From contig QZLA01000187.1 of assembly GCA_004796375.1 (NCBI GenBank), positions 1 to 46,842 on the forward strand: a stretch of 46,842 bases of DNA, read 5' to 3'. Position 1 is the stretch's first letter. Every line of letters begins with the position of its first letter. Below, in pieces: positions 34,198 to 43,521 of this stretch. Position numbers and translations under genes: made by a program. Source of the stretch: Desulfobacteraceae bacterium. GTDB lineage: Bacteria > Desulfobacterota > Desulfobacteria > Desulfobacterales > Desulfobacteraceae. The notes beneath the pieces are model-generated. The model saw only the letters and a list, made by a program, of their open reading frames with translations, was not told the DNA's origin and made no database searches.

Positions 34198-36120
34198 ATG
34201 AAAAGGATGAGTATCATTTCGATATTAGCAGCATCAATACTGCTTGTGTTTGTCTCAAGTTCAATAGGCGCAAAAAATAAAAACAGTGCCTCCAAGAAAA
34301 TGAAAGTACCCGATGTAAAAGTTATTTTCTGTGAGGAGCTGCCTGCCTCTGCTGGAGGCGAGGTTTGCGATTGTGAAACCGGGGCCGTCTCTTTAACTAT
34401 CAAAGGAAATGTGTTGGACATTGACACCATTTTCCAGGGGGGAGAGGTTGTTATCGACGAAACAGGCCTGATCGTTTATGTCGGCTGCAGCTTAGACCGG
34501 CCTGAGAATTTAGACAGTTTGGTTGAGGCTTCAACAAAAATCACCTGTGCACAAGGTGTTATCTCCCCTGGGCTGATCAATGCCCACGATCATTTGGCTT
34601 ATAACCATAACTATCCGTTCGAATCTACAGATATGCGTTTTGAACATCGCAGCGAATGGAGAGAATTACTCAAAACATACGGCATGAGCCCTCCACCCAG
34701 TGAAGATTATGCTCAGGATATCTGGTCCGAACTTCGCCAGGTTATGACAGGCACCACAGCCATTGCAGCGGCAAGTTACGAATTAGGTTTCCTGCGTAAT
34801 CTGGATACCTGGTGGAAATACCACGAGTACTTTGATGATTATTTGTGGGCTGTTTATTCAGGGGAATCCAGAATTCAGATTGACACAGATACATTTCCGC
34901 TTCAGTCACCTGGAGATTATAGTCAGCACCCGTCGGGCTGCGGCCATTACGATCCTGGTGCATGTGGAAAAAATGATTATACAGATGTCTTTGTGCCCCA
35001 TGTCTCAGAGGGCATTAATGACGCAGCCCATAATGAATTCACCTGTTTAAGCAGTGTTCCCGACATGCTCAGCGACCCTTTTGCCATGATTCACGGTGTG
35101 GCTTTGGATGCCATTGACGGTGAGTTGCTGGCTTCCCATGGCGCCTCTTTGATATGGTCGCCCCGCTCCAATATATCATTGTACGGCAATACGGCACCCG
35201 TCAGCATGCTTCATAATCAGGGGGTTCTTTTATCTTTGAGTACGGACTGGACACCTTCAGGTTCAATGAATCTTTCGCGGGAACTTGCCTGTGCTGATGA
35301 ATTCAATAAGAAATATCTGAACAACACATTCAGTGACCGGGAATTATGGATGATGGTAACCTACAATCCAGCTGCAGCTCTTCGTATAGAGGATAAAATA
35401 GGGGCTTTAAAAACCGGGCTTTTTGCCGATATCGCCATATTTGACGGCAAAGGAAAAGAAAATCCTTACCGGGCAATCATTGAAGCCGATCCCAAAAGCA
35501 CGGCACTTGTCCTAAAAAGGTCATCCATGCCATCCCCGTTTGTAGGCGGGCCAGACTATTTAGGCAGCATTGCTCTGTATGGGGATGACAATATCTTGAA
35601 TGCCATGCCAGTGACCCTGCATGCGACCTATTATTCCTGGTTCTATGGCGAATCTCCATCATTTTGCACCACAGTTGATGTCTGCGGCAGCGAAAAAGCC
35701 ATATGCGTTTCCAGGGAGACATATTGGGGATTTTGGACACCTTACACTTATGAAGACTTGTATGCTGTCAATGGTGACGGTGCTTCGTATCCTCTTTTCT
35801 TCTGCAATGAGTCAAGTACAGAGTGTATCACTCCCCCAGATGAACCCACCAGTATCCCGTCCAGAATGGGTGAGTATGACGGCACCATTATAAAAAAGGG
35901 GGGCTTCAAAGACTATGACGGAGATGGAATCCCTGATAATGCGGACAATTGCAAGAAAACATTTAACCCCATCCGGCCGATGGATAATGGGGTTCAGGCG
36001 GATTCGGACGGGGATGGCATCGGTGATGTCTGCGACAAGTGCCCCCTGTCAGCAGGTGCTGAATGTACTGCCGTTGACCCCTACACCGGAGAAATTGTTT
36101 ACATAACTGACGGGGATTAA
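34198..36120 (+). CDS. Secreted amidohydrolase with thrombospondin type 3 repeats
   Basis: A 640-residue exported enzyme. A signal peptide (MKRMSIISILAASILLVFVS) precedes an amidohydrolase-superfamily domain: metal ligands His130 and His132 in GLINAHDHLAYNH, a later PHVSEG, a MIHGVALD histidine, and the terminal acid in SLSTDWTPSGS. The end (about residues 570-620) carries thrombospondin type 3 calcium loops, DYDGDGIPDNADNCKKTFNP and DSDGDGIGDVCDKCP. The domain between them has several cysteines, suggesting disulfides outside the cytoplasm. Most amidohydrolases of this type (guanine deaminase / chlorohydrolase group) are cytosolic, so the exported, repeat-bearing form is unusual. Substrate is unknown. 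It lies 109 bases after the LAS-type gene and shares its AT-rich composition. Confidence 0.8.
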   Translation: MKRMSIISILAASILLVFVSSSIGAKNKNSASKKMKVPDVKVIFCEELPASAGGEVCDCETGAVSLTIKGNVLDIDTIFQGGEVVIDETGLIVYVGCSLDRPENLDSLVEASTKITCAQGVISPGLINAHDHLAYNHNYPFESTDMRFEHRSEWRELLKTYGMSPPPSEDYAQDIWSELRQVMTGTTAIAAASYELGFLRNLDTWWKYHEYFDDYLWAVYSGESRIQIDTDTFPLQSPGDYSQHPSGCGHYDPGACGKNDYTDVFVPHVSEGINDAAHNEFTCLSSVPDMLSDPFAMIHGVALDAIDGELLASHGASLIWSPRSNISLYGNTAPVSMLHNQGVLLSLSTDWTPSGSMNLSRELACADEFNKKYLNNTFSDRELWMMVTYNPAAALRIEDKIGALKTGLFADIAIFDGKGKENPYRAIIEADPKSTALVLKRSSMPSPFVGGPDYLGSIALYGDDNILNAMPVTLHATYYSWFYGESPSFCTTVDVCGSEKAICVSRETYWGFWTPYTYEDLYAVNGDGASYPLFFCNESSTECITPPDEPTSIPSRMGEYDGTIIKKGGFKDYDGDGIPDNADNCKKTFNPIRPMDNGVQADSDGDGIGDVCDKCPLSAGAECTAVDPYTGEIVYITDGD

Positions 36121-36156
36121 TTCAAGGATGATGGCAAGCCGTTTTTGCTGTCAGAA

Positions 36157-36210
36157 TCACACCCGCCTGCCGTTTCCATATCGATCTCATGAAAACGGCA
36201 GCGGGTGTGA
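36157..36210. terminator. Bidirectional terminator between amidohydrolase and subtilase genes
   Basis: TCACACCCGC-c-TGCCGTTT (36157-36175) pairs with AAACGGCAGCGGGTGTGA (36193-36210): 18 pairs with one bulge, between two convergent genes. The flanks have modest T runs on the plus side (cctttcttt). Confidence 0.8.
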
Positions 36211-36227
36211 ATCCTTTCTTTAAGATA

Positions 36228-39200
36228 CTACCGGTTATCCACCTCGATCAGGGTCAGTCCCATGAGCCCGGTGTCTCCGGTGTGGGAAACGGCGCCCAGG
36301 TGCCACTGGCCCGCAGTTGCTCCGCTCCAGCTCAGATCAATGGCCTCGGATTGCCCGAGATCAGCAGCCGCAGGGGCCGAGTCAATACTCAGGTTGCCAC
36401 CCGGTGTGGCAGAAACAACCCAGGTGTACATATCGTAATCAGAGTCCCCGCCGGTCGCGGCCCAGCCGTGTACAAACACGCTCCAGGTACCGTCCATGGG
36501 CAGGGTGATGTCTACCAGTTCATCCGTCCCTCCGCTGGTACTGCTGGCCACCAGGGTATTGGTCGGGTCAAACACAAAGATATCCAGGTCGGCATCCGGT
36601 TCCGTGGCTTCCGGCGGCATGGCAATCCGGAAGAATGCTGCACCGCTGAGGTTGAACTGGTGCAGATTGCTGAACCCGTCTCCCGGGTCAAAACTCTGGT
36701 CCGGATCCTGGAGTACATTGTCCGACGTGACAGTGGCAGGTTCCAGTCCGTGGGCGGCAGCAGTGTATGAGCCGGTGTATCCGAAGCTCACATCAAAACT
36801 CAACGCGCCGGCTTCGCCACTGCCGCCAAGATCGGCCGGTGCTTCAAACAGGGATGCCCGAACGGCAATGGGGCTGTAAACCTTGTATTTCCTGCTCTTG
36901 TCTGTCCAGGTGAGGGAGCCGAACCGCCACTCACCAACCGGTGCACCCGTACTGGTCAGGGTGACTTCATAGCTAGCGGTCTGCCCTCTTCTCAAACGGA
37001 TTTGCGAAGGGATTACCACTGCGTCAAAACCCGGAGGCGCTTCCACCGACACCTTGTACCTGCGCCATCCATTCTCTTTGGCCACACTGGTAACGGTCCG
37101 CGTGATGGTGATACTGCCGGCCACGCTGGCCACGCCGATGGAAGGAAGATTCAGGTCATGGGCCTGGGTCGGAATACCGCTTGATGCCAGGAAACCGCAG
37201 GTACCCGCCGGATCGACAAATACCTCTGGCGCCTCATCACAGAGGAACCCGAGATAATCCAGGAACCCGGCATCATAGGCAAGTCCGGGTTCATTCACAC
37301 TTCCCTTGTTGGCCGGACCGCCGGGATCGATATGCCCTGCCCCCATGTCAAACGGATCCGCAGGCATCACCCCGTCCTCTTTGACCACATCATGGCGGGC
37401 CGTGGTCATGAGCGCGGATTTAGCCATAGCTGGTGTCCAGTCCGGGTGGGCCTGCTTGAGCAGGGCCAGGGTTCCGGCCACCACCGGACTTGACATGGAG
37501 GTCCCCATGATCGCCTGGAACAGTTCTCCCTGTGATGCCGCATTCACATGGATGGGGCTGGCACCGGCAAGGACATTGATACCCGGTGCGGTTACATCGG
37601 GTTTGATGAGATCTTCCGCCACCGGGTTCGGTCCTTTGGAACTGAAAGAGGCCATCATATTGGGGACCACCCGGGGATCACCCGGAGCAAAAGTGGCAGC
37701 CCCCGTGGTGAAACTCACCCCCACGTCACCCGGGTAGGATGACAAAAATAATTTCAGCGAATTTCCGACACCATACAGCATATGCACCGTGGGCAGGGGA
37801 TGGTTGTCTGTCGGCGTCATGTTCACGCCGGGTGAATTATGAAAAATGACTGCACCACCGCCGCCGAGGGCCACATTGGCCACCCGCTCAGACCGGGACA
37901 CTCCAAAATCATAAGAATTACAGAGCACACAGTCATCAGGCCCAAACGTTCCCGGCGGAAACGGGTTTAGACATTCACCTGTGACATCCCCGGCGACCCC
38001 TTCGGCATCCACCAGGTTGTAATTATCAACCCCTTCGGTGACAGACCCGCCCCAGAGACCACTGGGGGCTGTGCTGCCTTCAGGCCCGGTCAAGGTAATC
38101 TCGCTGATAAACCCCCGGTTCTGGGTGCTGGCACCCACCGATGTCAGCCAGGGCACGGATGCCGGTCCACCGATAGTTGCCGCGCCAGGGCCGCTGTTCC
38201 CCGCTGATGTGGCCACAAACACCCCGGCGTCTGCAGCAAACAAAAAGGCCATATCATCCGCACCGGTCAAACTGGCGCCGCCCCCTACGGAATAATTGAT
38301 CACATCTACACCGTCTGCAACGGCCTGATCAATGGCAGCCGCCAGATCCGATCCAAACCCGCCGAGCTCTCCCAGGCCTTTGTATGCGATGATCCGGGCC
38401 CTGGGTGCGATCCCTGATACAAAACCGCGGGGGATACCGTAAATATCTGACAGAACACTCTGGTTCCCGCCGGAAGTGGATGCCGTGTGGGTGCCGTGAC
38501 CATCATCATCCCTTGCAGAATCAAATTCACCTGCATCGGCACCAATATAAAACCGGTAAGTTTCAAGCATCTGGCGGGCACCAATCAATTTGTCGTTGCA
38601 TGCAAAGGGTGCGTCATTCGGATTATGGGCTGTATTGCCGAAATCGCAGGGACTGCCCACACTGTCATCAAGGGCCACCGGAAGCGCTCCAAAACTCCCG
38701 TCATCTGAAAAGCTGGGGTGCTCCGGCCAGATCCCGGTGTCGATGACCCCAATAATGACATCCTCCCCGTTAATCTCCTTTTTCCATAGCCCGCCTGGGT
38801 CGGTGATACCCAGAAAGCTCGGGATATTGTCCGTGGTCTTGAACCTCATCTGGTCCTTTTGCACCCTGACCACACCCGGCTGTTTTGCTAGACGCCTGGC
38901 CTCACCCGGATATAGTTTTGCCGCAAATCCGTTCAGGACCATGCTGTAATCGTAAATTTTCTTGTCAACCCGGACCCCAGCCGCCCTGAGTGCCTTATCG
39001 TGGTTGTCACTGAGAAATTTCCTGTATTTTTTGACATGTTTGCTTTTCGGATTGACTTTTCTTCCCTTGCCCGGCCGGGTTGCTTTTATGCCGGACACAC
39101 CGCCGGTATAAGAAATCACCGGATCCTGTGCCATCAGTACAACAAACACGGCCAGGCCGTCGGCTTTCTGCAGCATGGCCTGAAGATCAGATTGGTTTTT

Positions 39201-39287
39201 CAGCCCACCCTGGGCCCAAGCGCCTGTCAGACTTGTGACTGACAGGAACATGAATAGTAAAAAAAGTACTGCGATTTTGTTCTTCAT
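36228..39287 (-). CDS. Secreted subtilisin-like serine protease (S8) with PA-like insert
   Basis: A 1,019-residue exported protease. A signal peptide ends near AWA (residue 25) and an inhibitor I9-like propeptide follows (about 30-150). The S8 catalytic triad is Asp183 (VIDTGIWPEH), His264 (DGHGTHTAS) and Ser597 (GTSMSSPVVAG), with oxyanion Asn364 (TSAGNSGPG). Between His and Ser there is a protease-associated-type insert (about 420-535, with CNSYDFGVS and GGGGAVIFHNSPG). The C-terminal region has fibronectin-like and pre-peptidase-like beta domains (about 730-1010, including DADLDIFVFDP). The layout resembles plant-type subtilases also found in bacteria. ATG 39287 follows GGGAGGTG at proper spacing and gives a clean signal peptide; an upstream ATG at 39317 does not. 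Likely degrades external proteins. Confidence 0.92.
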   Translation of the reverse strand: MKNKIAVLFLLFMFLSVTSLTGAWAQGGLKNQSDLQAMLQKADGLAVFVVLMAQDPVISYTGGVSGIKATRPGKGRKVNPKSKHVKKYRKFLSDNHDKALRAAGVRVDKKIYDYSMVLNGFAAKLYPGEARRLAKQPGVVRVQKDQMRFKTTDNIPSFLGITDPGGLWKKEINGEDVIIGVIDTGIWPEHPSFSDDGSFGALPVALDDSVGSPCDFGNTAHNPNDAPFACNDKLIGARQMLETYRFYIGADAGEFDSARDDDGHGTHTASTSGGNQSVLSDIYGIPRGFVSGIAPRARIIAYKGLGELGGFGSDLAAAIDQAVADGVDVINYSVGGGASLTGADDMAFLFAADAGVFVATSAGNSGPGAATIGGPASVPWLTSVGASTQNRGFISEITLTGPEGSTAPSGLWGGSVTEGVDNYNLVDAEGVAGDVTGECLNPFPPGTFGPDDCVLCNSYDFGVSRSERVANVALGGGGAVIFHNSPGVNMTPTDNHPLPTVHMLYGVGNSLKLFLSSYPGDVGVSFTTGAATFAPGDPRVVPNMMASFSSKGPNPVAEDLIKPDVTAPGINVLAGASPIHVNAASQGELFQAIMGTSMSSPVVAGTLALLKQAHPDWTPAMAKSALMTTARHDVVKEDGVMPADPFDMGAGHIDPGGPANKGSVNEPGLAYDAGFLDYLGFLCDEAPEVFVDPAGTCGFLASSGIPTQAHDLNLPSIGVASVAGSITITRTVTSVAKENGWRRYKVSVEAPPGFDAVVIPSQIRLRRGQTASYEVTLTSTGAPVGEWRFGSLTWTDKSRKYKVYSPIAVRASLFEAPADLGGSGEAGALSFDVSFGYTGSYTAAAHGLEPATVTSDNVLQDPDQSFDPGDGFSNLHQFNLSGAAFFRIAMPPEATEPDADLDIFVFDPTNTLVASSTSGGTDELVDITLPMDGTWSVFVHGWAATGGDSDYDMYTWVVSATPGGNLSIDSAPAAADLGQSEAIDLSWSGATAGQWHLGAVSHTGDTGLMGLTLIEVDNR

Positions 39288-39800
39288 CGTACACCTCCCG
39301 ATCAGATTTATAATCATTTGACCAGAACATGGTGGAAAAACTGTGATCGAAAGAAAAAATTGAAAAGATGAGGAAAACGAACACCGTCCGAATCGGGTAT
39401 GTCAATCATAGCAAGCGCACCGCATGTCAGGAGTATATTCCATGTCATGGCTTTGGCTCAACCCGGTTTCCCATAGATGTTATACAGACAGGAATGCCGA
39501 ACTTTCCATGGCCCGGGTCATCAGACTCACCTCTACTTTCATACATTTTTTTTCCATGAAATAAAAGTGATGATGCAATAAAACCACCTGTGATTGTTAA
39601 ATTTCTGTTAGACCCTACAGATAGGTGGTATCTGAAAGGCATTTCTGATAACATTTTTTTATTTAATTCGAACGGGACAGCATAAGGCATGCCTCCGGTT
39701 TTGACCCGCTGAACCCTTTGGACCATTCCCGCCTGGTTGACCAGAGGATGTATAATAAATGTGTAATTTTCAGATTAACAAACAATCATAAGGATTGACC
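39288..39800. other. Intergenic region between divergent subtilase and PhnD-like genes
   Basis: About 513 bases, low complexity in places, with no recognisable RNA gene. A perfect TATAAT at 39751-39756 could serve the PhnD-like gene, though no good -35 lies 17 bp upstream. A diffuse inverted pair (ACCACCTGT / ACAGATAGGTGGT, around 39585-39635) is visible. Short open frames here have no SD and I do not call them. Confidence 0.5.
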
Positions 39801-40769
39801 ATGGCCAATGTCAGACATTCATTCAAGCAACCGATAAAACTCCGTCATTTTTTGACGTCACTCATCCTGATCATCTGTATGTCCATTGGGGTATTCACCC
39901 GCATCGATCAGGCCGATGCATCTGATGCTGTCACTCAAACCGGCAGGAGCCAGCCGGCCATGAATTTTGGTGTGGAACGGTTTGCGGATGAGAAAATCAT
40001 GGACCAGGCGTTTACCCCCTTGTTGCAATACCTTGAAGAACAATTGAACCAGCCGTTTATTATCAACTATTTCAGTAATGACGATGAAATCACCAGGCAC
40101 CTGACAGAGGGCAGGCTTCAGATCGCACACTTCTCCTCCATGGCCTATGCCCGTTCTCTGATGACCAATCAACCTTATATCCAATACATTGCAACGGTCA
40201 GTGACTCAAACAGCACACCCTCAGATCACTATCGCGGTTATATTTTCACACGCAGGGAAAACCCGGAAACAACGCTGATTGGATTGAAAGGTCAAACCTT
40301 TGCATTTGTCAACATCACCTCAAGCAGTGGTTTCAGCTATCCGTTGATGATGTTTCTTAAAGCGGGAATTGATCCCAAAACCTTCTTTGCAAGAACCCTG
40401 TTCCTGGGAGATCACCCATCCGTGACCACCGGTGTCATCAACAAGACCGTTTATGCCGGAGCCACCTATGACGGCAATTATAACAGTGCCGACAAATCAG
40501 CAGGGGGGACGCTGAAAATCATTGCTCAAACCCCGCCCATTCCCAATGAGCCCTGGGTGGCCGGGAAAGGGGTAACCCAGGAATTTATTCAGCAGCTCCG
40601 GGATCTCCTCGTGGCCATGGATCCCACCACAAAAACCGCCAACGGCATCCTGGCCGTCAGCAAAGAACTACAAGAGGAACTGGAGGTGGATTCCTTTACA
40701 TTGCGTGACAGTTCGTTTTATGATGTGGTCATCGATATGCTCCGTTTCACTGGCGAATACAAATGGTAA
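39801..40769 (+). CDS. PhnD-like periplasmic substrate-binding protein
   Basis: A 322-residue protein of the phosphate/phosphonate-binding (PhnD) family. The N-terminus has a basic stretch then a hydrophobic segment (FLTSLILIICMSIGVFT), a signal peptide or anchor. Mature hallmarks: MNFGVERFADEKIMDQAFTP, then YFSNDDEITRHLTEGRLQIAHFSSMAYAR, GQTFAFVNITSSSGFSYPL and the closing helix. ATG 39801 has AAGGA 6 nt upstream, better than the TTG at 39795. No transporter genes adjoin it; instead a membrane hybrid histidine kinase starts about 40 bases downstream, so it probably delivers a ligand to that sensor. The ligand may not be a phosphonate, since family members bind diverse anions. Confidence 0.88.
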   Translation: MANVRHSFKQPIKLRHFLTSLILIICMSIGVFTRIDQADASDAVTQTGRSQPAMNFGVERFADEKIMDQAFTPLLQYLEEQLNQPFIINYFSNDDEITRHLTEGRLQIAHFSSMAYARSLMTNQPYIQYIATVSDSNSTPSDHYRGYIFTRRENPETTLIGLKGQTFAFVNITSSSGFSYPLMMFLKAGIDPKTFFARTLFLGDHPSVTTGVINKTVYAGATYDGNYNSADKSAGGTLKIIAQTPPIPNEPWVAGKGVTQEFIQQLRDLLVAMDPTTKTANGILAVSKELQEELEVDSFTLRDSSFYDVVIDMLRFTGEYKW

Positions 40770-40809
40770 TACCGAGTATCAACCAACCGCCCTTTATGTA
40801 TTGCATCAT

Positions 40810-43416
40810 ATGCTGAACCGATTTCTCACCACCCTGAATTTTAAACACAAAGCCCTTTTGTTTACCCTGGCACTGCTTCTCCCTTTCTGCGCGGTGCTGA
40901 TATTGTCTTTAGGCATATTGTGGCAACGGACCTCTTCTGCATTGGAACAGCGGATGGCAGAGGCTGAGAAACTTGTTCTCCGAAGTGTGGCACATTTCCA
41001 GGCCAGCGCGGCCATCTATTCTAAAATCATTTCAGAGAATTATCTGATCCGCCAGGCCGCTCACCTGAACGATGTGGGAAGCATCAAAAAAAATACACAG
41101 CACCTGTTTGATGACCTGAAAACCAATCATATTATTGTGTATGATGAAAACGGGGTCCCCCTTCACCAGCTGACACGACACAACCCTGAACAGGGTGAGA
41201 AACGACAAGCCCTTATCGGCAAAGCATTGAGCGGACAGGTGATCGTCAGGACCGGCAATAACAGCAACCAGGTCCTGATCGAGTCATTCCGCCCCATTTA
41301 CCATACCAATATTGACCACCTGCTGGTGGGGTGCGTCTGTGTGGGGTTTCATTTCAACAATGACTTTGCCAGGGAGCTCAAACAGATTTGCGGCATTGAC
41401 AATATCCTTGTCCACAACGAGCGGATCATTGCCAGCTCCCTTGATTCACATGCCGTTCAAACCATCGGCCCTTTAAGTACGAATCATGATCAGAGTAGAA
41501 CCCGTCTGGGCATTGGCGGCAAGCAATTCGACGCATCTGCGGTCATGCTTGAAGGTGAAGGACTGGAAGCCTTCAGGTTATATGCGGCCCAGGACTACTC
41601 CGAGATTAAAGGGACACTCAGGCAGACCAGCCTGATCATTTTCTGCGCATTTATGGTGATCAGCGTCATGGGTGCCGCCTTGGCCCTGGGGATCGCCAAA
41701 CGGATGATCCAATCCGCCAAAACCATAGTGGATCATGCCCGGGATCTGTCAGAGAAAAAGTTTGACCGGATGATTGATGTGGAAAGCCAGGATGAGTTTG
41801 CAGAAGTGGCGGACGCATTCAATCTGATGTCGCAGCGATTGAAGGAAAGCTTCATCAAAATCGAAAATCAGGCAGCCGATCTATCTGGCACAAAAACGTA
41901 CCTGGACAATGTCATCGATTCGATCCCCTCGCTGCTTATCGGCGTCGACCGCAACGGCCGGATCGTTATCCTGAACCACATGGCCCGTGCATATTTCGAC
42001 CACGTATCGGTTGAGGAGGGTATGACCTCTTTTGAAAGCCTGCTTGAGGGATATGGGGTTCCAGCGTTGAACCAGATCCGATCAGCAATCAAATCCCATC
42101 AGCATACCCGGATTGAAAACCTGAATATTGAAATCGATCAGAAGCAGATTTTTCACAATCTCACGGTTTTTCCCGTTATTACCCCCGGCCAGGGAGACTC
42201 CATGATCCGGATTGATGATGTTACCGAACAATTTTACCTTGAGGCCAAGCTGCGGCAAAGCCAGAAAATGGAAGCCATCGGCCGGCTGGCAGGTGGTATT
42301 GCTCATGATTTCAACAATATCCTTTCAGGTATATTCGGATATGCCCAGCTTGGGGCAAAGCACATTGAGCAGCCCGGCAGATTAAAAAACCACCTGCTGC
42401 AGATCACCAAAGGTGCCCAGCGGGCAACAGAGCTCGTACAACAGATTCTGACATTTTCCAGACGCACGGAATACCAGAAACATCATCTTAGAATCTACCT
42501 GGAAATCAAAGAAACACTAAAACTGCTGCGGTCCACCATTCCCACCACCATAGATATCAAAACGCGTTTGAACAGTAGATCCATGGTTCTGGCCGATCCC
42601 ACCAAAATTCACCAGGTGGTCATGAACCTGTGCACCAATGCATACCATGCCATGCGGGATACCGGCGGGCTGCTGACCGTTTCACTTTCAGAGGTTGAAG
42701 TCACAGAAAGCCGTCCGGTTTTCAAACAGCAGATCCCGAAGGGAAACTATCTGCTTTTGACCATCAGTGATACCGGTGCGGGCATGGATGCCAAAACATT
42801 GGAGAATGCTTTTGAACCCTATTATACAACCCGTGACAGCGGCCAGGGCACAGGCCTCGGACTTTCCATTGTCCAGGCCATTATTGACGAACATGACGGC
42901 TTTCTTGAGGTTGAAAGTGAACCGGGAAAGGGAACCATTTTTTCCATCTATTTCCCTGCAGCACCCGAAGTACAGGGCAGACCCGCTGAAGAAGCTGATG
43001 AAGATCCTGTTTATCATGGCCGCGGCACCATCATGGTTGTGGACGACGAATCATCCATCCGTGATTTTTTAAAGGAACTGCTCGAGGAAAACGGCTATAC
43101 CGTTGCGGTGTTCTCAAACGGCGGGGATGCATTTGGCGCATTTAAGGATGCTCCGGATACATTTGACCTGATTATCAGCGATATGACCATGCCGGAAATT
43201 CCCGGGGATGAACTGGCCCAGAAGGTGCTTGCATTGAGGCCCCAAATGCCGATATTCCTGTGCACCGGTTTTAGTGAACGCATCTCAGAAACCCGCGCAC
43301 AGGATATAGGAATCAGGCAGTATTTTCAAAAACCATTGGATAACCAAGTCCTTCTGGCATCTGTATACGAGACCTTAAGCCCAAATTGGACCCGGCGGGA
43401 TGTCACACCCCGCTGA
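40810..43416 (+). CDS. Membrane hybrid histidine kinase with C-terminal receiver
   Basis: An 868-residue sensor. TM1 at about 15-36, a periplasmic domain of about 235 residues that looks like a Cache-type sensor, TM2 at about 274-298, HAMP (about 299-355), PAS (about 365-475), HisKA with His499 in GGIAHDFNNIL, HATPase with N-box LCTNAYHAM, G1 DTGAGMD and G2 GQGTGLGLSIVQAI, and a receiver with Asp745/Asp746 and phospho-acceptor Asp791 (ISDMTMPEIPG). I chose ATG 40810 because the upstream frame overlaps the PhnD-like gene and lacks a membrane-compatible start; the SD there is weak, so the exact start is uncertain. It probably reads the PhnD-like protein and passes phosphate to an external HPt or regulator. 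Confidence 0.88.
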   Translation: MLNRFLTTLNFKHKALLFTLALLLPFCAVLILSLGILWQRTSSALEQRMAEAEKLVLRSVAHFQASAAIYSKIISENYLIRQAAHLNDVGSIKKNTQHLFDDLKTNHIIVYDENGVPLHQLTRHNPEQGEKRQALIGKALSGQVIVRTGNNSNQVLIESFRPIYHTNIDHLLVGCVCVGFHFNNDFARELKQICGIDNILVHNERIIASSLDSHAVQTIGPLSTNHDQSRTRLGIGGKQFDASAVMLEGEGLEAFRLYAAQDYSEIKGTLRQTSLIIFCAFMVISVMGAALALGIAKRMIQSAKTIVDHARDLSEKKFDRMIDVESQDEFAEVADAFNLMSQRLKESFIKIENQAADLSGTKTYLDNVIDSIPSLLIGVDRNGRIVILNHMARAYFDHVSVEEGMTSFESLLEGYGVPALNQIRSAIKSHQHTRIENLNIEIDQKQIFHNLTVFPVITPGQGDSMIRIDDVTEQFYLEAKLRQSQKMEAIGRLAGGIAHDFNNILSGIFGYAQLGAKHIEQPGRLKNHLLQITKGAQRATELVQQILTFSRRTEYQKHHLRIYLEIKETLKLLRSTIPTTIDIKTRLNSRSMVLADPTKIHQVVMNLCTNAYHAMRDTGGLLTVSLSEVEVTESRPVFKQQIPKGNYLLLTISDTGAGMDAKTLENAFEPYYTTRDSGQGTGLGLSIVQAIIDEHDGFLEVESEPGKGTIFSIYFPAAPEVQGRPAEEADEDPVYHGRGTIMVVDDESSIRDFLKELLEENGYTVAVFSNGGDAFGAFKDAPDTFDLIISDMTMPEIPGDELAQKVLALRPQMPIFLCTGFSERISETRAQDIGIRQYFQKPLDNQVLLASVYETLSPNWTRRDVTPR

Positions 43417-43521
43417 AAGCCTTTTACGACCCCATGTTTACAAATCTGGATTTTTTCTATAGCCTGAATATCAATTGCCTGATATAGGAAATCGGATACG
43501 GTACCAACACAATTGCGGACA

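Noticed and set aside
39318-39794. Short open frames in the subtilase to PhnD-like intergenic region
   Set aside because: No SD, no motif, and low-complexity sequence.
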